From Bacteroidota bacterium (GTDB lineage Bacteria > Bacteroidota > Bacteroidia > JABEUT01): a stretch of 37,590 bases of DNA. Both the position numbers and the translations under genes were made by a program. Under the pieces are notes generated by a model that was not told the origin of the DNA, did no database searches, and saw only the letters and a program-made list of their open reading frames with translations. The DNA is taken from positions 1 to 37,590 of the forward strand of contig JABDGY010000019.1 in assembly GCA_013285805.1 (NCBI GenBank), read 5' to 3'. This document shows, in pieces, positions 17,847 to 25,784 of the stretch. The number at the start of each line of letters is the position of its first letter. The stretch's first letter is position 1.

Positions 17847-18815
17847 TTAGCTGATTTTCTCTATGATAGAGAATATGGCATCAGGCTTCATTATTTCCCC
17901 GGCCTTGCGCGGGTCGGTAGAAAACACTATGGTGCCTTTCATATTAACAAGGAAAGCGGCTGGCAGCGGAACACCCTCTTTATACTTTGCAAAAGGGCTG
18001 TTGCCCTGGAAAAGCATTCCGTACGATTTCAGCGCTTCCTGTTTTTCATCTGATAATACTTTGTAATCGACACCCAGCCGGTGAACCATGTCTTTGTTCA
18101 CCCCAAGCGGATCGGGGCCAATAGCAAGCAGCATTATATTTTTCTCTTCGAATTTTTCTTTATTGCGTTCGTAGGTACGCAACATAATGTGACAGGTAGG
18201 GCACCAGTCGCCACGCACGAAAAGTAACAGTACATGTCTCTTGTCCTTATAATCGGCAAGGCTCACATTGTTTCCATCCTGGTCGGGCAGGCTGAAGGCA
18301 GGGGCAGGGCTACCCACTTTAGCGCCATAGCTGAGTTTTCCTAATGCAGCAAACTCTTTTATATCCGTTAATACCCCGAATGTTTTGAACACGGTTCCTG
18401 CTAACCAGGGTAAAGGGAATACCCAGCCGGCCCAACCGGTTCCTTCCATTGTGTTGCCAATAATGTAAAGCGCTAGGCCCGACATAAAGCTTACGGGCTC
18501 GAGCCATTGAAATTTTGTAAGCGCCATTTGCTTGTAGAAAGTAACACGGAACATGCCTATGAAACTGAGAAATAAGAATGATATGGCAAGCAGGTAATGG
18601 CCCGATGGGGCAATGGAATAACCATAAATAACACAGGTAGCCATATAAGTACATGCCTGCCACCTGTATGATTCCCTCATACCGCCGGCAAAGGCCAGGA
18701 AGGTAGAAACCAGCCCGAGGCCCATTGCGGCATAATGATAACCCAGATAAGTAAGTACCACACATGCAATGGCAAGAAGAATAGCGGTAAGGCTGAAATA
18801 TGTAAACTTATTCAT
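17847..18815 (-). CDS. Membrane-anchored peroxiredoxin/redoxin-family protein
   Basis: 322 aa. Residues 1-145 hold about four or five hydrophobic segments (near 5-28, 30-45, 58-90, 108-122, 128-145). Residues ~165-322 form an AhpC/TSA-like thioredoxin fold, starting VGSPAPAFSLPDQDG, with the active-site motif WCPTC at 204-208 (FVRGDWCPTC). Peroxiredoxins reduce peroxides, while the CxxC could also support thiol-disulphide exchange; the substrate is not known. Fusion of a redoxin domain to a multi-span membrane segment is unusual and suggests action at the membrane. An exact TAnnTTTG box with a TTTG -33 element lies just upstream, giving a 5' leader of only about a dozen nucleotides. Confidence 0.85.
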   Translation of the reverse strand: MNKFTYFSLTAILLAIACVVLTYLGYHYAAMGLGLVSTFLAFAGGMRESYRWQACTYMATCVIYGYSIAPSGHYLLAISFLFLSFIGMFRVTFYKQMALTKFQWLEPVSFMSGLALYIIGNTMEGTGWAGWVFPLPWLAGTVFKTFGVLTDIKEFAALGKLSYGAKVGSPAPAFSLPDQDGNNVSLADYKDKRHVLLLFVRGDWCPTCHIMLRTYERNKEKFEEKNIMLLAIGPDPLGVNKDMVHRLGVDYKVLSDEKQEALKSYGMLFQGNSPFAKYKEGVPLPAAFLVNMKGTIVFSTDPRKAGEIMKPDAIFSIIEKIS

Positions 18816-18832
18816 GGAGGAGTTTTGTTATC

Positions 18833-18862
18833 CAAAAATAGGAACTATTATCAAATAGCAAA
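18833..18862 (-). promoter_or_regulatory. Bacteroidota-type promoter of the membrane redoxin gene
   Basis: Minus strand: TTTG (18859-18862), an 18-nt spacer, then TATTTTTG (18833-18840). Both elements match the -33/-7 consensus and spacing. The start codon is at 18815. Confidence 0.65.
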
Positions 18863-18901
18863 GTAAGGTGTTGACTGAAGAAGAACCTTTGGTTTGGTGA
18901 G

Positions 18902-18975
<74 letters not shown>

Positions 18976-18986
18976 AAAAAGGGCTG

Positions 18987-18994
18987 CAAAGGTA
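18987..18994 (-). promoter_or_regulatory. -7 box (TACCTTTG) of the tRNA-Ala gene
   Basis: Minus strand TACCTTTG, an exact TAnnTTTG match, about 11 nt before the tRNA 5' end. No -33 TTG at proper spacing. Confidence 0.65.
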
Positions 18995-19049
18995 AAAAAA
19001 CTTCAATAGTATGGTCTTATATATGTGAAAACCTTAGTCGGAATAATCA

Positions 19050-19057
19050 TATTTTTG
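19050..19057 (+). promoter_or_regulatory. -7 box (TATTTTTG) upstream of the GT87-like gene
   Basis: Exact TAnnTTTG on the plus strand, placing transcription start near 19063, before the proposed non-ATG start of the GT87-like gene. It is divergent from the tRNA promoter; no clear -33 element. Confidence 0.5.
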
Positions 19058-19083
19058 CACTCATTTTTATAAAATCAGAGCTT

Positions 19084-20325
19084 CTGAGTAAAAAGAATAT
19101 AATCTTCCTTATTGGTGTTATTATAGCAGGCGGCCTTGCTTTTGCATCGTATAAAATTGGCGCTAAAGCCAATATAATGTCCGATTTTAATGTTTTCTGG
19201 CAGGCGGGTAAAAATTATGGCGATGGTGTTTCATTGTACCAGCAAATAGGTGGTGCCTGCCGCTATATATATCCTCCGTTTGCCGCTATGCTGTTTCGCT
19301 TTTTTTCGTTGTTCAGCCTGCAAACAGCGGCAGCCATTTACTGCTTTGTGAACTTTATTTTGTGGGTGGGTATTTTTTATTACACCAGGGCCATTTTACG
19401 CCTGTTTAAAATACCTGAGCGCAACATTACCATTAGCCTATGGGCTGGTTTTATTCTATCGTTCAGGTATTTTTTATACCATCTTAATTTCATTCAAATG
19501 AATGAATTGATGCTGCTTATGAGCCTTGCCGCAATTAAAGCTTTGGCCGATAAGAAGAATATACTGGCTATTGGCCTGCTTGTGGTTGCTACGTTTATAA
19601 AAATAATCCCCATTTTTTTACTGATATGGGCATTAAGCAAAAGCAAGTGGAGAAACTATATTTATGCAATAGGGTTTGTGCTTATATGTTTTAGCCTGCC
19701 TGTTGTAACCCGTGGAATAGATAGAGGGGTACAGGATATTAAAGAGTATTATGAAACATTCCTGGCACCATTTAAAGAGGGCAGGGTAGAGGTGGGAATA
19801 GAAAACCAGGGGCTGGCTTCGGCGTTGTACAAAGTGTTTACAGTTACCGACGGCGGAACAAAATATGGTTACTTCATTACTGAACTATCATTGCCAACCC
19901 TTAAGCTTATTACAAAGGTTATTACGCTATTGCTGTTACTCTTATATGGGGCAGTGCTTATTTATTCAAAGTATATAAGAAAGTCAGTTTCGCTATTAGA
20001 GATAAGTTTCATTTTGCTCTTTACCCACCTTGTTTCAGGTGTGGCGTGGGAATACCATTTTGTGTCGTTCGGCTTTGTGTTCACGGTTCTTTTTGCACAG
20101 TTTTTAAATGCAACAAAAAAGGAGCGATACATATTCTACCCCTTGCTGTTCTTTGCCTTTGTAAACGATATTATAGGGTCGAGCACTGTTGGTTTTGCAA
20201 TGTATTATAAAAGCTGTGGCTATAGCTTACTTACTATTATGACTTTTATGGTGGCCATTTTCCAGGCCTGGTGCTTTTTCAGCAAGCGCAGGAACTACCC
20301 TGCAATAAATGGTTTCGCATCCTGA
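19084..20325 (+). CDS. GT87-like (DUF2029) polytopic membrane glycosyltransferase
   Basis: A multi-span inner-membrane protein whose region SDFNVFWQAGKNYGDGVSLY, then YIYPPFAAMLF, resembles the conserved N-terminus of GT87/DUF2029 polyprenyl-phosphate-dependent mannosyltransferases. About eight to ten hydrophobic helices follow. The first ATG is at 19177 (382 aa), but the frame is open upstream and encodes a basic start plus a full transmembrane helix (KKNIIFLIGVIIAGGLAFAS), which the family normally has before SDF. No ATG, GTG or TTG is available in frame; the CTG at 19084 gives a natural L/M-SKKN start and is used here (413 aa). A TAnnTTTG box sits 27 nt upstream. Donor and acceptor are unknown; it may extend lipid-linked glycans. 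The stop is 26 bp before the M28 peptidase ATG. Confidence 0.8.
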   Translation: MSKKNIIFLIGVIIAGGLAFASYKIGAKANIMSDFNVFWQAGKNYGDGVSLYQQIGGACRYIYPPFAAMLFRFFSLFSLQTAAAIYCFVNFILWVGIFYYTRAILRLFKIPERNITISLWAGFILSFRYFLYHLNFIQMNELMLLMSLAAIKALADKKNILAIGLLVVATFIKIIPIFLLIWALSKSKWRNYIYAIGFVLICFSLPVVTRGIDRGVQDIKEYYETFLAPFKEGRVEVGIENQGLASALYKVFTVTDGGTKYGYFITELSLPTLKLITKVITLLLLLLYGAVLIYSKYIRKSVSLLEISFILLFTHLVSGVAWEYHFVSFGFVFTVLFAQFLNATKKERYIFYPLLFFAFVNDIIGSSTVGFAMYYKSCGYSLLTIMTFMVAIFQAWCFFSKRRNYPAINGFAS

Positions 20326-20351
20326 CAAAAATTCTGCATTTTTGCAGTATT

Positions 20352-21632
20352 ATGGTTCAACGCAAATATTTAATAGTTCTTACAGGTATTGCATTAAGTA
20401 CTTTTTGCCAAGCCCAGAAAGACTATGCCCGTAAAGTGGTAGATACCCTTGCATCGCCTTATATGGAGGGCAGGGGATATACCGATAACGGCGATAAAAA
20501 AGCAGCTACATATATACACAGCCAGTTTAAAAGCTTTGGCCTGTTGCCATTTGGTACTGATTATGAGCAATATTTTAAATTCCCTATAAATACACTTCCT
20601 TCTAAAGTCGAGGTTAGTGTAAATGGGGTTTTACAGCCGCCCGGTGCCGATTATATAGTGGTGCCCAATAGCTGCTCCATGAAAGGCACTTATAAAGTGA
20701 AAAGGCTTACCCGAACTATTTTGTTCGATAAGGCAAAGCTTTACGAGTTTACCCACGAAGACCTTAAAAAGCAGTTTATACTGGTTGATGATACGGGCGT
20801 TACCGATAAAAAAGAAAAAGAAGTTTTTCAAGGTTTGGTATATAATCCGTTTAAGGCTAAAGGGGTAATTGTACTATGCAATAAGCTTACCCAGGAAATG
20901 TCGGACAGTGTGGCCGATTATGCATTTCTGTATGCGTTGCGCAAAAGTAAATTCGACAGCGCCACAACCATTACGTTGGATGTAGAGAATAAATTTATTA
21001 AATCGTATGAATCGCAAAACCTTATTGGTTATATAAAAGGCAGTGTGCAGCCCGATACATTTATTGTCTTCTCGGCCCACTACGACCACTTGGGAAGAAT
21101 GGGCAGCGTATATTTTCCGGGAGCTAACGATAATGCCAGCGGAACCGCCATGCTGTTGAGCCTCGCAAAATTTTATTCTGAACATAAAGAAGCGGCAAAA
21201 TATTCTATGGTGTTTATGTCGTTTACGGGTGAAGAAGTAGGGTTGCTGGGTTCAAAATATTACGTGGAGCATCCGTTGTTCCCGTTAAGCAAAATAAAGT
21301 TTGAAATTAATATGGATATCATGGGCACCGGCGATGAGGGTATTACCGTTGTAAATGGTGCCATATACGATGCCCCTTTTCACGATATGCAAAGAATAAA
21401 CGATAGCCTGCACCTGCTTAAGCTGGTAAAACCACGTGGACAAACATCAAACAGCGACCATTACTTTTTCTATGCGCACCATGTGCCTAGCTTTTTTATT
21501 TATACCATGGGCGGAATAAAGGCTTACCACGATATTTACGACAGGCGTGAAACATTACCCCTTACCGATTTCGATAATGTGTATAAATTGATTCTAAATT
21601 TTGCGGAAGATATTTCCGAACACCGGTTTTAA
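20352..21632 (+). CDS. M28-family zinc metallopeptidase, secreted
   Basis: 426 aa from the ATG at 20352. The frame runs back to 20271, but only this start gives a signal peptide (residues 1-22, ending FCQAQ). The catalytic domain (~225-426) has the M28 zinc ligands in order: His243 (FSAHYDHLG), Asp260 (GANDNASG), the GEE pair at 293-295 (FTGEEVGLLGS), Asp322 (NMDIMG) and His370 (SNSDHYFF). The N-terminal ~25-220 part resembles the PA-like insert region of such peptidases. Family role: aminopeptidase or carboxypeptidase in the periplasm or outside the cell; the substrate is not known. The stop TAA is followed at once by the ATG of rsmI, so the two are probably one transcript. A near-consensus CATTTTTG box ends about 7 nt before the ATG. 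Confidence 0.9.
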   Translation: MVQRKYLIVLTGIALSTFCQAQKDYARKVVDTLASPYMEGRGYTDNGDKKAATYIHSQFKSFGLLPFGTDYEQYFKFPINTLPSKVEVSVNGVLQPPGADYIVVPNSCSMKGTYKVKRLTRTILFDKAKLYEFTHEDLKKQFILVDDTGVTDKKEKEVFQGLVYNPFKAKGVIVLCNKLTQEMSDSVADYAFLYALRKSKFDSATTITLDVENKFIKSYESQNLIGYIKGSVQPDTFIVFSAHYDHLGRMGSVYFPGANDNASGTAMLLSLAKFYSEHKEAAKYSMVFMSFTGEEVGLLGSKYYVEHPLFPLSKIKFEINMDIMGTGDEGITVVNGAIYDAPFHDMQRINDSLHLLKLVKPRGQTSNSDHYFFYAHHVPSFFIYTMGGIKAYHDIYDRRETLPLTDFDNVYKLILNFAEDISEHRF

Positions 21633-22307
21633 ATGGCTAAACTTTATCTCGTACCCACACCCATAGGCAACCTTGAAGATATTACCCTCAGGGCCATTCG
21701 CGTTCTTAAAGAAGTGAACCTTATACTGGCTGAAGACACGCGCACGTCTTCGGTATTAATGCACCGTTACGAGATTAAGACACCTATTATACCCTACCAC
21801 CAGCATAATGAACACCATCTTACTCCACAAATGGTGGAACGCATAGCAGGCGGAGAAAATATTGCCATTGTTACCGATGCCGGTACTCCCGGAATATCGG
21901 ACCCCGGTTTTTTACTGGTGCGTGCCTGTGTAACAGCGGGGGTAGAGGTTGAATGCCTGCCGGGCGCTACAGCTTTTGTCCCTGCCCTTGTAAATTCTGG
22001 TATACCCTGCAATACATTTTGTTTTGAGGGATTCCTGCCACAAAAAAAGGGCCGTAAAACTAAGTTAGATGAGCTAAAGAATGAAACCCGCACCATTGTT
22101 CTATATGAGTCCCCGTTCAGGCTGGTGAAGACATTAGAGCAGTTTTGCGAAACCTTCGGGCCGGGTAGAAGAGCCTCGGTTTCACGGGAGTTGAGCAAGT
22201 TGCATGAGGAAACTGCAAGGGGAACCCTGGCCGAACTGGTGGAACACTTTAAAAGCAAAACTGTAAAGGGCGAAATTGTAATAATTGTTTCAGGCAGAGA
22301 GGATTAA
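21633..22307 (+). CDS. rsmI: 16S rRNA (cytidine1402-2'-O)-methyltransferase RsmI
   Basis: 224 aa. This cytoplasmic enzyme uses SAM to 2'-O-methylate C1402 of 16S rRNA in the decoding centre. Visible motifs: VPTPIGNLEDITLRA (7-21), AEDTRTSSVLM (33-43), IVTDAGTPGISDPG (79-92), CLPGATAFVPALVNSG (108-123), FEGFLPQKKGRK and YESPFRLVKTL. It is shorter than the E. coli protein (286 aa), lacking the C-terminal extension, but this is normal for many Bacteroidota. It begins directly after the M28 peptidase stop codon with no gap, so coupling is likely. No intrinsic terminator is obvious; about 87 bp precede the next gene. Confidence 0.95.
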   Translation: MAKLYLVPTPIGNLEDITLRAIRVLKEVNLILAEDTRTSSVLMHRYEIKTPIIPYHQHNEHHLTPQMVERIAGGENIAIVTDAGTPGISDPGFLLVRACVTAGVEVECLPGATAFVPALVNSGIPCNTFCFEGFLPQKKGRKTKLDELKNETRTIVLYESPFRLVKTLEQFCETFGPGRRASVSRELSKLHEETARGTLAELVEHFKSKTVKGEIVIIVSGRED

Positions 22308-22394
22308 CATTTTTTAACCCTTTTTAATCGGTCGTAACTCTTAAACTTTTTGCATATTTGCAGGTGATTCTCTAACACTATAACTAGTACTACT

Positions 22395-23240
22395 ATGATA
22401 CGCAAAACAACTATCCTTACTATCGCAATCGTGGCTGCATCGTTATTTTCAACGCAGGCATTTGCCCAAACCGATAGCAATAAAGTTGATTCAAGGGGCA
22501 GGAAACAGGGATTCTGGGTTGAGAACCTTGGCCCTACCAAATGGCAAGGTTATTATGTTGATGGCATGAAACAAGGTGTATGGGTTAGCCATCACTTCAA
22601 TGGCATATTAGATGAGTTGGCTGTTTACAAAGATGATAAGAGAAACGGCATGGATGTGAACGTTGACCAGAACGGTTATTTCAAGAGCGAGAAATCATAC
22701 ACCAACGATATACTTGATGGCATGGCAACCGAATATTTCCCGGGCGGCAAACCATCTTCGCAAATAGTATATAAAATGGGCCAATACAATGGTGTACGCA
22801 AGGTATATTATAATGGAGGCGCTATTGAAGAAGATGGTAATTATAAGAATGGTGTTAGGGACGGAGAGGCTAAGTGGTACTACCAGGATGGAAAAATTGC
22901 CACTAAATACATTTATACCAATGGTATACTAACCGGCCCTTTTGAAAGCTATTACGAGAATGGAAACATATTAAGCAAGGGCACTTTTAAAGAAAGTAAC
23001 TATGATGGTGATTATTACGAGTTTTACGAGAACGGCAATGCCAAGACAGTTGGTATGTACAGAGATGGCAAGAAAATAGGCGAGTGGAAAGAATACAATG
23101 AAGACGGTACCGAAGTTACCATTACCCGTTACCGCGACGGCCAGCAGGAAGGCGAGCCCAGGAAAGAAAAAGTAAGGGCGCCCGAGAACAAAGACGGTGG
23201 CAAGGATAACGGCAAAAACAGCGGCGAAGAACACAATTAA
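22395..23240 (+). CDS. Secreted MORN/YwqK-repeat protein
   Basis: 281 aa. A signal peptide spans 1-25 (ending AFAQ). From ~45 to ~250 it holds about eight to nine degenerate YwqK/MORN-type repeats, such as DSRGRKQGFWVE, YYENGNILSKGTF, YEFYENGNAKTVG and EYNEDGTEVTITRY. The last ~30 residues are charged and low-complexity. Databases often label this family antitoxin YwqK, but the signal peptide and absence of a toxin neighbour make that name unhelpful; MORN repeats form beta-hairpin scaffolds, often at membranes. The true role is unknown. A promoter-like CATATTTGC lies near 22355. A strong shared terminator follows directly. Confidence 0.82.
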   Translation: MIRKTTILTIAIVAASLFSTQAFAQTDSNKVDSRGRKQGFWVENLGPTKWQGYYVDGMKQGVWVSHHFNGILDELAVYKDDKRNGMDVNVDQNGYFKSEKSYTNDILDGMATEYFPGGKPSSQIVYKMGQYNGVRKVYYNGGAIEEDGNYKNGVRDGEAKWYYQDGKIATKYIYTNGILTGPFESYYENGNILSKGTFKESNYDGDYYEFYENGNAKTVGMYRDGKKIGEWKEYNEDGTEVTITRYRDGQQEGEPRKEKVRAPENKDGGKDNGKNSGEEHN

Positions 23241-23272
23241 AAAAAGGCCTGACGTTGAAGTCGGGCCTTTTT
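23241..23272. terminator. Bidirectional rho-independent terminator between the MORN gene and asd
   Basis: AAAAAGGCCTGAC (23241-23253), loop GTTGAA, GTCGGGCCTTTTT (23260-23272): a 13-bp stem with one G-T wobble, a T-run on both strands, and convergent genes on each side. Confidence 0.9.
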
Positions 23273-23294
23273 CTTTTATAAGTAAGTTAAATTA

Positions 23295-24308
23295 CTAAAC
23301 CTTACTGAGTTTTGCTCCCTTAATAATATTATGCTCTAACAGGTATTCTGCAATCTGCACTGCATTGGTAGCTGCGCCCTTGCGCAGGTTATCGGCTACC
23401 ACCCACATATTAAGTGTATTGGGTTGCGATTCATCTCGGCGAATGCGGCCAACAAATACTTCGTCTTTACCTTCTACATCTTTAGGCATCGGGTATTGGT
23501 TTTTGCCCGGATTATCAACCATAATAATACCTGTGCTTTTTGAAAGTATATCGTTCACACCTTCAATAGTAAAGTCTTTTTCAAATTCAATATTAACAGC
23601 CTCTGAGTGGCCACCTGTAACCGGTACGCGCACAGTGGTAGCCGTAACGCGAATAGTATCATCGCCCATAATTTTTTTAGTCTCATTCACCATTTTCATC
23701 TCTTCCTTGGTGTAGCCGTTATCTAAAAACACATCAATATGTGGCAGTATATTCATATCAATAGAGTGTGGATATGCTTTATCGCCTGCTTTGCCGTGCC
23801 TTTCATTCATTAACTGGGCAACACCTTTTTGTCCAGTACCTGAAACTGATTGGTAAGTAGAAACTACAATACGCCTGATGTGATATTTTTTGTGAAGCGG
23901 GTTAAGCGCCACTACCATTTGTATGGTAGAGCAGTTAGGGTTGGCAATTATCTTATCGTCTGCTGTAAGTATATGAGCGTTTACTTCGGGCACAACCAGC
24001 TTTTTGGTTTTGTCCATCCTCCATGCCGATGAATTATCTATAACCGTTGTCCCCACTTCAGCAAACTTAGGCGCCCATTCCAGTGATGTGCTGCCACCTG
24101 CAGAGAATAATGCTATATCGGGTTTCTTAGCAATGGCTTCCGTCATGGTTACCACCTTATACTTATTGCCGCGAAATGTCACTTCCATTCCCTTCGACCT
24201 TTCTGAGGCCACGGGTATAAACTCATCAACCGGAAAATTATGCTCTTCCAGCACTTTCATAATGGTACGTCCAACCAAACCGGTGGCTCCTACAACAGCT
24301 ACTTTCAT
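23295..24308 (-). CDS. asd: Aspartate-semialdehyde dehydrogenase
   Basis: 337 aa. Catalyses the NADPH-dependent reduction of aspartyl-4-phosphate to aspartate semialdehyde, the branch point to lysine/diaminopimelate, threonine and methionine. The N-terminus has the dinucleotide motif VAVVGATGLVGR (3-14); catalytic Cys126 lies in ANPNCSTIQ, and His234 in VTGGHSEAV. Other conserved signs are FSAGGSTS, DNSSAWRMD and AYPHSIDMNILP. Length is typical. It is a stand-alone gene with its own promoter (-33 TTG and TACTTTTG at 24332-24360) and shares the bidirectional terminator downstream. Start ATG at 24308. Confidence 0.97.
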   Translation of the reverse strand: MKVAVVGATGLVGRTIMKVLEEHNFPVDEFIPVASERSKGMEVTFRGNKYKVVTMTEAIAKKPDIALFSAGGSTSLEWAPKFAEVGTTVIDNSSAWRMDKTKKLVVPEVNAHILTADDKIIANPNCSTIQMVVALNPLHKKYHIRRIVVSTYQSVSGTGQKGVAQLMNERHGKAGDKAYPHSIDMNILPHIDVFLDNGYTKEEMKMVNETKKIMGDDTIRVTATTVRVPVTGGHSEAVNIEFEKDFTIEGVNDILSKSTGIIMVDNPGKNQYPMPKDVEGKDEVFVGRIRRDESQPNTLNMWVVADNLRKGAATNAVQIAEYLLEHNIIKGAKLSKV

Positions 24309-24331
24309 TTCAGTTTTATAATTAAAGCATA

Positions 24332-24360
24332 CAAAAGTATTACATAGTTAAGATATGCAA
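24332..24360 (-). promoter_or_regulatory. Promoter of asd
   Basis: Minus strand TTG (24358-24360), an 18-nt spacer, then TACTTTTG (24332-24339), an exact TAnnTTTG -7 box. The leader to the ATG at 24308 is about 18 nt. Confidence 0.7.
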
Positions 24361-24487
24361 TAGGTTTTTTTGGAGCCGATTCTCCCATTTCTGGTTCCGT
24401 CAGCCTATTGAAATTCACATTTTGTTAATGTATGGATAATAAATTGTTAATATTTAGTAGCTGATTATCAGTAATTTAGCTTATTAA

Positions 24488-24520
24488 TTGTTAATAACTT
24501 CGAACTTTTATCTAAATTTA
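24488..24520 (+). promoter_or_regulatory. Weak promoter candidate of the sigma factor gene
   Basis: TTG at 24488-24490, a 22-nt spacer, then TAAATTTA (24513-24520), one base off TAnnTTTG, about 42 nt before the ATG. The surrounding 250 bp are AT-rich and show no other feature. Confidence 0.3.
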
Positions 24521-24561
24521 ACGTAGAATTATTCTCCAAACCTCATTAAACGGCATTATAT

Positions 24562-25131
24562 ATGAATAACTCAGAGTTACTCAACGGGTGCCTTCACAAC
24601 GATAATTCAGCGCAGCGGTTTTTTTACGACCACTATTCACCGCGCATTATGGGCATCTGCATGCGTTATGCTTCAGGGTTGAAAGACACCGAAGCCATGG
24701 TGCTTTATATTTTCAAAAAACTTTATGAGGAATTACAGCAATGTCCTGCCGATATTGATATGAAGCAGTGGGTGGAAGAAAAGGCAATATGGCATGCCAT
24801 AGCTTACCTGCACCAGGATAAGCAACGATATTTTATTGCCAAGACCACGCGCTATATGGAGAATAAGAACGGGAAAGTTGAAGTTGCAAGTGAAGCTGAG
24901 ATAAGCGAAGAGGATTCGCGCAAACTGTACCTGGCCGCTTTGCATGCGCTTACGCCGAGTTACCGTATTATTTATAATCTTACGTACATCGACAAGGTAA
25001 AACCTGAAGAGATAATACAGAATTTAGAAATAGCTACAGAAACCTACAGGGTAGAGTTAGAAGGAGCCCGGTTCCAGTTTAAACAGTACTTAAACACCTA
25101 CCTGCATGAGCACGGATTACGCAAACAGTAG
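24562..25131 (+). CDS. Divergent sigma-70 family (ECF-like) RNA polymerase sigma factor
   Basis: 189 aa. The N-terminal ~1-75 region fits sigma region 2: AQRFFYDHYSPRIMGICMRYASG, followed by a helix with a TEAMVLYIFKKLYEEL-like pattern. The C-terminal part (~120-185) aligns in shape with region 4: LYLAALHALTPSYRIIYNLTYID, then a helix-turn-helix starting KPEEIIQNLEIATETYR. Several usual region 2.4/4.2 residues are replaced, so it is a weak or atypical family member. The downstream gene starts inside its last 26 bp and encodes a one-pass membrane protein, as in sigma/anti-sigma operons. This arrangement supports the sigma call. The regulon is unknown. Confidence 0.7.
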   Translation: MNNSELLNGCLHNDNSAQRFFYDHYSPRIMGICMRYASGLKDTEAMVLYIFKKLYEELQQCPADIDMKQWVEEKAIWHAIAYLHQDKQRYFIAKTTRYMENKNGKVEVASEAEISEEDSRKLYLAALHALTPSYRIIYNLTYIDKVKPEEIIQNLEIATETYRVELEGARFQFKQYLNTYLHEHGLRKQ

Positions 25132-25780
25132 TTTTGAGCAGAAAGCACGCGAGTTGCTTTCTCCCCTTTCAGCGGCCTGTCCCGACACAGTTTGGGAAAG
25201 CCTTACTGCCGATTTGGCCGCCCGCCGGGCCGAAGCCGATAACAAATGGTTCAAGGCTGCAAATACCCCTAAAACTGCTTTAATAGCTGCAAGCGTTATA
25301 GCTGTTATTACCCTGTCTTCATGGTTATTTTTTACGAATAAAGGTAATAAGCATAATGCCGAAGTGGTTAACACCAATGTTCAGCCACCTGCTCCCCAAA
25401 AAGCAAATGTGGCTTTAGTAAATGAAAATAAACCGGCTACGCCTGTGGCCGTGGTAGTAAAAAAGGATAGTGTAATACCCCAGGCACCTGTTCCTGTTCA
25501 ATCACAACCTCTGGTACAGAATAATGCTATGCAACCTACAGTCGTTCCTGCCAATATGGTTAAAAACAAACCTGTAGCTAAGCAACAACCTTCTGCCGAT
25601 AATAGCAGCAGCCCTATAATTGTGCGTAAAGATGTGTTCGACGCAAGCACTTCACCCGATGCACCCCCGGATAAGGGAGGTCTGTCCGATTTAAATGACG
25701 ACACAGCCAAGACAGTGCATAGGGGAATTAGTTCTGCGCAGACTGAAACTGCAGTATCAGATTCAATCCAGAATCAATAA
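25106..25780 (+). CDS. Single-pass membrane protein, likely anti-sigma partner
   Basis: 224 aa. It starts within the sigma factor gene (26-bp overlap), a layout typical of translationally coupled sigma/anti-sigma pairs. Residues 1-50 would be cytoplasmic (EQKARELLSPLSAACPDTVWESL), with a transmembrane helix at ~57-75. The rest is periplasmic, rich in Pro, Val, Asn, Gln and Lys (~85-224) and without a fold I can name. I do not see a canonical zinc anti-sigma motif (HxxxCxxC), so the anti-sigma call rests on topology and position. The DNA coding for PPDKGGLSD (~186-194) resembles a Bacteroidota palindromic repeat read in frame. Confidence 0.65.
   Translation: MSTDYANSSFEQKARELLSPLSAACPDTVWESLTADLAARRAEADNKWFKAANTPKTALIAASVIAVITLSSWLFFTNKGNKHNAEVVNTNVQPPAPQKANVALVNENKPATPVAVVVKKDSVIPQAPVPVQSQPLVQNNAMQPTVVPANMVKNKPVAKQQPSADNSSSPIIVRKDVFDASTSPDAPPDKGGLSDLNDDTAKTVHRGISSAQTETAVSDSIQNQ
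25657..25690. repeat. Possible palindromic repeat read in frame
   Basis: A CCCCCGG...AAGGGAGG segment with weak inverted symmetry encodes PPDKGGLSD inside the low-complexity tail of the anti-sigma candidate. It is reminiscent of the other GC-rich repeats in this window but is imperfect. Confidence 0.35.
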
Positions 25781-25784
25781 GAAA

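Noticed and set aside
21633-22307. rsmI considered truncated because it is shorter than the E. coli protein
   Set aside because: All motifs are present and similar lengths are common in Bacteroidota.
22308-22394. Possible terminator after rsmI
   Set aside because: T-runs are present, but I could not form a stable stem before them.
22395-23240. Antitoxin label for the YwqK-like protein
   Set aside because: It has a signal peptide and no adjacent toxin; the name comes only from repeat similarity.
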